This document shows, piece after piece, positions 55,802-64,000 of a stretch of DNA of 64,000 bases (position 1 is its first letter; every line of letters starts with the position of its first letter). Source of the DNA: Thuidium tamariscinum (Eukaryota > Streptophyta > Bryopsida > Hypnales > Thuidiaceae); the NCBI GenBank assembly GCA_947034885.2, contig OX344755.2:25427052-25491051 (forward strand), read 5' to 3'. The position numbers and the translations under genes are program-made. The notes beneath the pieces were generated by a model, which saw only the letters and a program-made list of their open reading frames with translations, did not search any database and had not been told where the DNA came from.

Positions 55802-57202
55802 CTAGTATGAAGAGCGCGGCGGTGGTCGGCGAGGTGGCTTGGGGATGTCCTCGCAGCGTGCGGACTCAGCAGTAGATTCGTCGTCGCCTTCTACGGTGAT
55901 GGGACCTTCAAGGGGTGCAGGAACTTCGGTGATGATATAGGTGTCGTCACTGGAATAGGGATGCTCGCGGAGCCATTGCTCGAGCGAGCCATCATCTTCA
56001 AACCCATAGAGGCCCGGGCCCATGCACTTCAAGCGCCCTGGGCTGGAAGGGGGGTGGTCTAGAACAGACTGGACCGTGGACAGTCCCAACGCTCTCAACA
56101 GGGGACCTGTAGACGCAATGGTCACTACTGTCCTTGCATTTCTTGGACCATAGGTGAAGGTGGGCCTCTTCTCTGCCCAATTAACAATGCCGCCACATTG
56201 GCGGAGGAATCCTCGACCCAAAAGCAAGGGATAAGTTGCACATGCCTCCTCTTCGAGCGGTAGAACTTCTAAGGTAAGCAGGTAATCTACTCCCCCTGTT
56301 TGAACTCGGAGGTCCTTGATTCAGCCCAAGGCCTTGACCGATCTCTGGTCCGCATACTTGAGCGTAACCAAGGATGGATGGGTAATGACTAGACCTAGCT
56401 TGTGCATGGTGAAAGCGGGCATGATGTTGACCCCGCTCCCATCATCGATTAGGGTTTGGGGGATGATCTTATTGACCACTTCCACGTCGATTTCTACAAG
56501 ATCGAAAGCCTCCCGAGCTTCCTTTGGTCCTAAGGGGGGATCAGGATCCGGCGCCTTAGGCTGGTCGGGGTCGATAGGGAACGCCTCCGGTTCAAGCGGA
56601 GGGTTTGACTGACTGATATGTCCCACCAATCGTGGGATGCGTAGGATAGTTGCCCCTTCCTTCAGCTGGCGCCACAAGGTAGGGGCAGCGTTTACTAACT
56701 GTCCAAAAGAGATGGTTGCCTTTGTAGAGGCCAAATCATTCCACAGGTTATAAGGGGCAAAGGGGTTAGAGCCTTTTCGGGGCTTAGCCCTCAATGGAGG
56801 GCTAGTTGGGTGGAACGGGGTTCCTCTTTGAACAAATTGGAACTCGTTCTCATCCATCTCAATGCGGGTGGGAAGGTTCTCATGGAACCGGACTTCTTTA
56901 GCAGTCTCCTTCAACATGCTCTGCAGGTCAGAAAACTGGGGGGAGTCCGGGGACGAGTGTAAATGCATACTACTATGGGAACTGGACTCCGGTGAGTCGA
57001 CTTCGTCAGGGTCCTCTAAGGGAGGGGGGTTAGTCTTGGCCCCCCCCCTGGTGACTACTAAGGTTGGTAGGGATTTCTGCATCATCTCCAACTCAGGCGA
57101 GGTGGTGATCAATAGAGTACTCCAGAATTCGGTGACCTCTACGCTGGGTGGCACACCCACGCTGATCAATCGAACGTCCTGAGTACTCTGCATCGATGGC
57201 AT
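55802..57202 (-). pseudogene. retropepsin-like part of the LTR-element fossil
   Basis: Carries LIDDGSGVNIM, a variant of the aspartic protease active-site motif D(S/T)G, in the setting expected for Ty3/Gypsy elements, and further on a LLGRGFLRQ-type segment seen after the protease core. Preceded by a long Pro/Ser-rich linker. Part of the broken element, with no attempt here to read it as one protein. Confidence 0.55.
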
Positions 57203-57244
57203 CGGAATGACCCCCTACGTGGTCTGGATGGCCGAGGGGGCATT

Positions 57245-57670
57245 CTAGGTTTGCCTATGAGCCATGTGGTCGTAGAACATGTTAGGGGGGCCAGCCGCCT
57301 CAAGAGGTTCGGAGAACCGTACTCCGCGTTGGTTGTCTTGGTCTTGCCTAGCATAATCATGTTTAGGTAGCTCGAGGGGAATAACCTTGTCTCGGACGTT
57401 ACAACGGACCGTGGGGTGGTGGTCACCGCAACACTCACAGATCACGTTGTTCTCCGTCCAACACTGACATGGTAGATGGCCCCTCCTACACATGGGGCAC
57501 TTAAAAGGGGCAAACCAATCGGAAGAGGTGTTGTCGTGTACTTGAGGTCGAGCATTCGGATGCTGGTAAGGCTGTGCTGACCCGCGCGGCCGGGGCGGGG
57601 GAGGGGCATCTTTAGTCATCGGCCAGAATGGCGGCGTGTGGTTGGCCTGGCCGCAATGGTTGCACCACAC
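57245..57670 (-). pseudogene. zinc-knuckle part of the LTR-element fossil
   Basis: Cys/His clusters CNHCGQANH and CECCGDHHPTVRC, and a CPMCRRGHLPCQC block, resemble retroviral-type nucleocapsid zinc knuckles. They lie between the gag-like segment and the retropepsin-like segment, as in Ty3/Gypsy elements. Confidence 0.5.
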
Positions 57671-57700
57671 CCCCGTAGAGTGTGTGCCAGACTCGTGGTA

Positions 57701-58835
57701 CTACGGAAGGGGTTGCTGACTCTGGCCCTTCACCAAGCAAGCCATCTGCTCCGCTAACTCCCGCACCGTTCGTGTCATGTCGTTGGAAACCTGTCGCATC
57801 TCTGTACGAAGTTGGTCAACAGGGGCGGTTAGTGATAAGATGGGATCTAGAGTGGCCAAGGGGTAAGCCCTTTTCTTTGGGTGCCAAGGGACGATAAGCC
57901 AGGGGGCTAGCCGCCTGTTGGTAAACCGAGATGAAGGCAGGTATGGGGTCGATTGCCCGTCGTACCATGCGATCATTCTCCTTGTCGATGATCTCGATCT
58001 CCAGTGCTGCACGGATCGCATCTTCAAGGGTGACCGGTCATCGGGATAGGATCTCTCGAATGGTAGGTGCCGAGTCTATACCTTGGATGAAGTAGTGTCG
58101 TATGGTGCCGTCGTTGAGCAGTCCCCCTACAAAGCGGGTACATACCATCTGGAAGCGACGGACGTAGGTGGTGATGTCCTCCGTTGGGCCCCGCCGTATG
58201 TCAGTCAGGGCTGTCAACGCCTGCTGCTGTCCAGTCTCGGGGCGGAAGTATCTAAGGAATGCCGCTTGAAGTTGCCTCCATGTTATAAAGGTCCTGGCCT
58301 CGTGGGAGTGGTACCAAGAGTAAGCCGCCCCGGCCAGTGTATTGGGAAACCAGATAAGATAATAACCATGGTCGGTAATCAAATGGGAGATGAAAATCTC
58401 CTCAAATTTCTCGATGTGGGCCGCGGGATCATTGTCCCAGGACCCGGAGAATTTGGACAAATGGTGGGGGACTGAAATTTCCCTTAGTCCCCGAGGTACC
58501 ACGATGGGGAGCCCTCGAGGCAACATCATTAGGTCAATTTCGGGCATCAAGTCTTCAAGTGGAGCATCTGGGACCTCAGAGGCCCCAGGTGGGACTGGAG
58601 GGTGTCGATCCCCCATCTCTTCTGATGCCTCCGAGGAGCTGACGTGCTCCGATGACTCCAGCGAGCTAGCTCCTTCAAAGGAGCCGGGGGAACTGACTTC
58701 CTCATATGCTGATGATGTAGGCAAGCTTGGCTGAGCAGGGCGGGAGGAACTCCCCCCTATCCCTTTGGGCCGCAACACCCTGCCGGATTTGGGTGTCTCG
58801 AGGACCTTAGGTGGCATCTGTTCCTGGTATACCAA
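57701..58835 (-). pseudogene. gag-like part of the LTR-element fossil
   Basis: A capsid-type block (FSGSWDNDPAAHIEKFEEIF, later AAYSWYHSH and AFLRYFRPE) is typical of retrotransposon gag of plants, followed by a charged segment with coiled-coil character. Preceded by an acidic Ser/Pro-rich N-terminus. Confidence 0.6.
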
Positions 58836-58915
58836 CTATATAGGCCGGTAAAAGTAATGTGCAATATAGATATAGAAAAAATGAACATAAGAGTCAACTA
58901 GACTAGTGAGACTAG

Positions 58916-59560
58916 CTACTGGCCCTCTAGTGGTGCTATCACGTGGTCGGCGCAGATCAAGGTGGTCACGATCTCCACTGCAGTGGGGCGCACTTCGTAG
59001 AAGTAGAGGGCTTGCACCAGCTCAATGGTGGAGATGGCCTCTGCGTACTGGGGCCAAGTCTCAGCATTGGTGAAGAATGTAGCGTCCTTGAGTCGATTGG
59101 GTCGGCTCCTCCTTCCCCAACTGAAATACTCGTGATGTAGCGGATGGTAGCGAGGCTGATGTACTTGGCCGTCTTCTGGCAAGTAGTAATTCGAGGCGCG
59201 ATAGTCGTCCGCGTCTTGACAACCCTCGCAAGCGGATGCGTACTCCGCAATGTACTGTAGCTGGTGGGCAATGCTCAACGTAGCAAGGACCAGTCGTGAC
59301 GAAATCCCACGGCAGCCGTCCAACGTTAATGGCCCAGTATTGAGGTGCCCACACCGGAAATCATCCGGTTGTAAGTATGGGTTATCGATGAACCGGTCGA
59401 GGTCTAAGGGCGGGTCACCAAACCGGTATTGGGTGCCCGAATCGTCACTAAGAGGCGTCGGGGCCTCGTAGCGAATGCCTATGAAGGACAGCTCTAGCAG
59501 GGGCTTGAAGGTCTCGAAGGATGGGTACCTCGCCTCGAAACACGCCTTCGTGTATACGCT
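58916..59560 (-). pseudogene. ORF upstream of gag in the LTR-element fossil, unknown
   Basis: An open stretch with no similarity I recognise, ahead of gag. Residues such as LDLDRFIDNPYLQPDDF and HQLQYIAEYASACEGC suggest a folded protein rather than random sequence. It could be an extra N-terminal domain of gag. Confidence 0.38.
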
Positions 59561-59900
59561 TTCGAAGCTTCACGTGGCTATGGCCACCTCCCAGTAGGAG
59601 GCTAAGCACCTAGCGATCTCAGCAATGTCTACTCCAAACCCCCCTCCTTGGATGGAGTGTGCAATGGAATGGGTGTGCCGATTTGGAGAGATCAAATACT
59701 GTCATACTAGCCCGTTCCAAAACTCGAAGGATACTCCCAACTCTACCGGTCCTCGCAGCAAGTCGGTGATCGATAACACTTTACAACTAAAGGGGTCGAC
59801 CCACAAACTGACGGATGGTTTCCTTAGCGGCTTCCGAGGTAGATCCAAGAAGTCAAGTTGGAAAGCCTCCAGACATAAGCGGTTCTCCTCTCCTTTCAAT

Positions 59901-60149
59901 TAATTCTTTTTACACGTCAGTACGGTTTATCTAAGAATGGCCCATACTAAGTGCCACTCCCGACAGACGCACCATCATGTGGGCGCTTCATTCCCACCCT
60001 TGGAATTAAGCGATCACAACCAGGCTCTTGTTTACAAAACTACTCCTACGGGTGTCTAAGCGTCAAATCCACTGTGCCTTCAAAGCAATGGATCTTTGGC
60101 TACTCTAATTATCCTAACGCATGAGTTGGTTATTCCTAACTACCCTAGG
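59901..60149. other. leader region of the fossil, no gene seen
   Basis: Non-coding sequence between the fossil's first ORF and pyrimidine-rich repeats. Confidence 0.35.
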
Positions 60150-60660
60150 TGGGTACTTGTTTCGTTCCCTTGTCCTACTTCTAGTTGCTTCCTTACTTTA
60201 TATGTTTCGTTCTCTTGTCCTACTTTTAACTACTTCTGCGTTATGTGTTTTGTTCTCTTGCCCTACTTCTAACTTTGCTTTAGACTGCTCTATGTGTTCG
60301 TATTCCTTTACTCTACTCTACATCTTGGTATTCATCTTGGCCTACTCTACGTATTTCTTTTAATCTACTCTATGTATTTGTTTTAATCTACGTCTTTGTC
60401 TTTGCTTGATTCTACTCTATGTATTTGTCTTCACTTGATTCTACTCTACGTATTTGTACTTGTCTTAGTCTAATCTACGTCTTCTTCTACTCTATGTATT
60501 AGTATTCTTCCACCCTATGTATTCTTCTACTCTACGTATTTGTATTTGTCTTAGTCTAATTTACGTCTTCTTCTACTCTATGTATTTGTACTCTTCTACT
60601 CTATGTATTCTTCTACTCTATGTATTCTTCTACTCTACGTTTGGGTATTCATTATTTTCC
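60150..60660. repeat. degenerate TCTACTCTATGTATT repeat
   Basis: Pyrimidine-rich units such as CTACTCTATGTATTTGTCTT and TTCTTCTACTCTATGTATT recur many times with small changes over about 450 bases. Probably a microsatellite-like expansion within the fossil's leader. Confidence 0.65.
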
Positions 60661-61300
60661 TTCTCTTTATGGTTGTCTTCCTATTCGTGATTGCTAATCA
60701 CCAGCCCTTAATCTTACTTGGGATGTTAACCTTTTCCTACTAACTAATTCCCTATTGCATCAATTAATTCAAATCAAAGGAAGGTTTAGAGGCTCACCTC
60801 CGTTCCGTGCATCTGGTCCTCTTCACTCCACGCCACGTCCATCATTGCCATGTCTTGGCCCCGGCTCTTTTAATTATCCTCTTCCGGGTGTTTCTTACAA
60901 GTAGGTCTTTTTGCAACTATTTCCTCAGCCTAGACCTCGAACCCCCTCGCTGGCTGTTGTACCCGGTCTGTGGACCCGGCTGCGGTCCCGGCTGGCTACG
61001 GGCTCTGGCCAGCGCTAGAGCTTGGACAAAACTTTGGTTTTTTTGCTTTTCAAGTGGAAACTAAGAACTTCCTAATAAAAACAATTAATGTGGCCCAAGG
61101 GTTTTAACCCAATGGATGTTGGATGCTAAACATTGACTTAGTGCCAACCGTGTTGAACACTAAACGTTGATTCTAACTCAAGGAGAAGGTTATTTGACAC
61201 CCCGCTAAGACTTAGGGGGTTCAAAGTTTCGTCGTGAGAGTGAGGCGTTTTGACACGTGGCTAAGACCTTTAGTTTCTAGGGAAGGTGGGGGTTCATAGC
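60661..61300. other. non-coding, no gene seen
   Basis: Between two repeat arrays of the putative leader. Nothing recognised. Confidence 0.4.
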
Positions 61301-61655
61301 TTCACCTTCCTCTATGGGACTAAATTAACCCCGTGACCAAGAGAAGAGGGAGAAGAGGGTGAACACACAATTTATCTAATACTTATAATCAAAGCTTCGC
61401 CGTCCCCTATGGGACTAAATTAACCCCGTGACTAAGAAAAGAGGGAGGAGAGGGTGAATACACAATTTGTCTAATACTTATAGTCAAAGCTTCGCCGTCC
61501 CCTATGGGACTAAATTAACCCCGTGACTAAGAGAAGAGGGAGGAGAGGGTGAACACACAATTTGTCTAATACTTATAGTCAAAGCTTCGCCGTCCCCTAT
61601 GGGACTAAATTAACCTCGTGACTAAGAGAAGAGGGAGGAGAGGGTGAACACACAA
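61301..61655. repeat. 95-bp tandem repeat, 3.7 copies
   Basis: TTCGCCGTCCCCTATGGGAC followed by TAAATTAACCCCGTGACTAA recurs at 61396, 61491 and 61586, and in a more diverged form at 61301: exact 95-base offsets. Copies 2-4 are nearly identical, so the array is recent. It lies in the likely leader of the LTR-element fossil. Confidence 0.85.
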
Positions 61656-61964
61656 TGCGGTATACTCTCGAAGTCACCTTCCTAGTAACCCCTCGTTCCT
61701 CCCAAGTTCTCTCCCACAACACCTCTCAATAGTGGCACAATAGAAGAGTAAACCAAGATTAATTTGCATAAAGTTCCACCACTTGGGGGGGTCTCAAGTC
61801 CCCAAGTACAAACCACACTTACCAAAGGGTGTAAAAACCCCTAAAAGACCATCAAAGGCTCCCTTAGCATCAAAAGCCAAAGGAAATCCGGCATAACCCG
61901 GGCCCAATAGTCCTCCTCCCTTAAATGGGTAAGAGTGAGAAAAGAGAGAGAATGAGAGGTGAAT
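61656..61964. other. non-coding, likely LTR/leader of the fossil
   Basis: No gene seen. It follows the 95-bp array and precedes a TATA box on the minus strand. Confidence 0.35.
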
Positions 61965-61980
61965 GCCGCCCCTTTTATAC
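61965..61980 (-). promoter_or_regulatory. TATA box with GC box, likely LTR promoter of the fossil
   Basis: The minus strand reads AGTATAAAAGGGGCGGC, a strong TATA box with an adjacent GC box, and points toward the fossil. It matches in form the box at 30445-30460 near the kinase-like gene. It is positioned where the U3/R part of a 5' LTR would lie; no terminal repeat was proved. Confidence 0.5.
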
Positions 61981-63370
61981 TCAAAAGGGAGCAACATCTC
62001 CCCCCTTAATCTACTAAGAATAACTAGATGAAGGAATTTAGGAGGTCCGTACATGTTTACCCATCCCAAATCTAATTATCCACCTAAAATCTACACAATT
62101 TGAATTGAGAAATTCAAATCTTACCTAACATTACAAGAACTTGCAAAACCACCTAATTTACCTTCCCCAAAATCTACAAGTTCTCACATGGGAGAAGTTC
62201 CCATGTGTTCCCACCTACTTAATTTGAAATTACTTACACCAAGCACTTGGAGCCACCTCCACTAACTTTTTGAGGTGGTACTTGCTCTCACATGTGCCCG
62301 GAGTTCCCCATGCGTTCCTTACACGTTCCCCACAGCCATTGGGGCCCAAACTCCCCCAAAAAGCATTGGGGGGCCTTAAACCCCCATTTCTTCTCCATGT
62401 GTTGTCTCCAAAAGGCCAACTTTTGGAGTTTAGCTCCAAATGGCAAACAGATTGTGCCATTGGGTCCGGAAGACCATAATTAGCCTTTGAGGAACCCTGT
62501 ACCCCTTAAACTATGTCCAAATTCTCAAGGAATCTTAGTATAAGCTGGAATTAAAGTTGGGATAAATTCCCAACTTTTGGAGTTTGGCAATTTTGGACCC
62601 CAAACCTTCACCAATCTTCTAAGTAGATGTAAGGGGTTAGGAATAGACCCAACATAGGCTTCGTTCCAATGTCGTATGGCCCCAGTACGCCGGTCAACTG
62701 TAGCTTCCGTCATTTAATTTGTCAGTTGGGGAGGAATGTCGCCGATTCGGGATCTTCCAACTATCGATTTGTCTTGAAACTTGGGGAAGTGCTCCGTTGG
62801 TGTGAGATCGCTTCGCCGGATTTTTAGTGGGATTTTACCGCACTTTGGGATATTCTTTCGAATTCCCACCCAAAGTCCACCGCGGTTGACCGTCTGGGAA
62901 AATATCCAAACAATGTTGGAAAATTCCCAAACTTTAGAAAGGACCACCCATGGGATCCCCCCACTTGGATGCAAATCTGCATCCCCATTGCGTGCTCTTA
63001 GAATTAGGAAATCGCCCGGTACCTGCATTTCAAGGTTAGTATTTCGCCTGTATTCTCTTCGATGCTATGGGGAGTGGGGGATTCCTCCTAAATCCCCCTA
63101 CGAGGACTTCCTAGCCTAGACAGGGCCTTTTCAGGCTTCTTACCCTTATCCTGCACATCTCTATCAGTTTGGCGTCTATTTAGCTAAGACAAGGCCCGTT
63201 TTGGATGTAAACTATCCTAAATCCCACCTAATGACCAAATGGCACATTGGTATGTGTAATGCCCATACCGGTTTAACGCCCTTTTGTGGGTTTTATAAGC
63301 CTAATTACGCCTTAGTTTATGTAGGAATTCGAAGAAAGAACCCGTAAGTCCCCGGTGACGAATCGAGGAC
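61981..63370. other. no gene seen
   Basis: Non-coding sequence of mixed composition beyond the putative LTR promoter. Only short frames occur and no conserved segment was found. Confidence 0.4.
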
Positions 63371-63990
63371 TCACACTCTCCTCCTGCAAAAAACGAACAA
63401 TTTGTGCAGCATTCTGGAGCTACCGACCATGTGGTTTAATTTGCTCTTTGTATAGCTCTCGCTTAAGAAGAGCACCTGCCCCGTCCACTTCTCCTTTACC
63501 GTGTCCAGAGGCAAAGTAGTTCCAGGACATTTGGCACCCTTCTGGTAGTTCATCACTCATAGTCAAGCTTGGGAACCTGCTGATGAAATACCAAGCTCGG
63601 GTAGATTTAAATTGTCCACTACACCCGTCACTCCAAACAATGTAATTAGTAGGTTGGAATCCCTCTGATTTGAGGTAACTCCAATTCAACATGAAACCAT
63701 GCTGAACATATAACGAGGCATGCACTTTGTCATCAGAAACATAGTAGTGAACCTCTTTCAGCAAATAAGGCTCATCACTACATAGGGTCCACTCGGGGTT
63801 CCTTCTGAATGTAATGTGGACCAAAATGGACACTTGTTCACTACGCCAATGCATTGATTGAATTTCATTGTGAATCTTCATGGAATAATTTTCAGAAAAA
63901 TCAATGCAAGAGATGAGAGTCACATCAGGGATAGAAGTGAATACTCTTTGAACTGCAAGTCTTGCCAAGAAGCAAAGAAGTTATACACAA
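63371..63990 (-). CDS. fragment of a DDE-like transposase family
   Basis: The minus-strand frame runs to 63420. It carries IDFSENYSMK, MHWRSEQVSILV, VWSDGCSGQFK and SGHGKGEVDGAGALLKR. This order (D-x-EN-Y, an SDG block, HGKG-x-x-DG, KR) occurs in a family of uncharacterised repeat-encoded proteins in animals, plants and fungi that I take to be DDE-type transposases. The acidic residues of the three blocks are the likely catalytic set; that is inference. The upstream edge looks like an exon acceptor (CTTGCAG at about 63953), so more of the gene probably lies outside the window. A second short frame, 63371-63556, overlaps its 3' end in another phase. Confidence 0.5.
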
Positions 63991-64000
63991 TGAACTCAGC

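Larger units (their letters stand above)
55064..59900 (-). mobile_element. Ty3/Gypsy-like LTR-element fossil, minus strand
   Basis: In reading order (high to low coordinates) it has an unknown upstream ORF, a gag-like segment, zinc knuckles, a retropepsin-like segment and a tail. No reverse transcriptase, RNase H or integrase was seen. It is broken, with several breaks along its coding parts. The element may be an old gag-only type or simply decayed. Terminal repeats were not identified; a probable leader and promoter extend to about 62 kb. Moderate age is suggested by several long readable segments remaining. Confidence 0.6.

Noticed and set aside
60150-61655. Repeat arrays as a CRISPR
   Set aside because: The units are adjacent without unique spacers, and the host is eukaryotic.

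Overview
The window looks like nuclear DNA of a plant-lineage (streptophyte) eukaryote. Signs of this are a spliced gene with GT-AG introns, a hAT transposase of the plant BED/DUF659 type, an LTR-retroelement fossil, a short degenerate run of the plant telomere motif TTTAGGG (35554-35594), and an AT-rich background crowded with miniature transposons and microsatellites. I cannot name the species; a charophyte alga or a seedless land plant would fit. No rRNA, tRNA or CRISPR array was recognised. Layout: 1-9.0 kb is mostly AT-rich DNA with two weak gene remnants. A seven-exon gene for an Ulp1/SENP-type cysteine protease lies at 9.8-15.5 kb; a 79-bp CACTA-type MITE sits in its fifth coding exon. 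A diverged minus-strand copy of part of this gene lies at 24.95-25.98 kb. From 15.5 to 24 kb there are dispersed repeats, a 298-bp hAT-type MITE with an 8-bp target duplication, a long foldback, and a polypyrimidine/polypurine inverted pair with TA-rich microsatellites. From 25 to 48 kb come several coding units: a kinase-like gene (28.8-30.2 kb, minus), two members of an unrecognised Cys/His domain family (31.9-33.0 kb minus; 37.4-37.9 kb plus), a run of ORFs including a coiled-coil and a RING-H2 protein (37.4-40.6 kb), a 1090-codon hAT transposase (42.0-45.3 kb) and an unknown two-exon ORF (48.0-48.9 kb). From 52.1 to 54.0 kb there is an alternating purine/pyrimidine repeat array followed by a CACTA-like foldback. 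From about 55.1 to 59.9 kb lies a broken Ty3/Gypsy-like LTR-element fossil on the minus strand (gag and protease parts, no reverse transcriptase seen), with a repeat-rich leader and a likely LTR promoter out to about 62 kb. The last 600 bp hold a fragment of a second transposase-like family. The most notable pattern is that nearly every coding unit has one GC-rich patch, built from GTCCGCC-like words, a few hundred bases 5' of its start. Several of these patches carry a TATA-like word next to GGGGCGG. I read them as CpG-rich promoters, or as shared end modules of a transposon family. The second notable signal is the undescribed domain shared by the 31.9 and 37.4 kb genes, with an identically spaced Cys/His set. 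Most of the genes look transposon-carried or decayed rather than core host genes.
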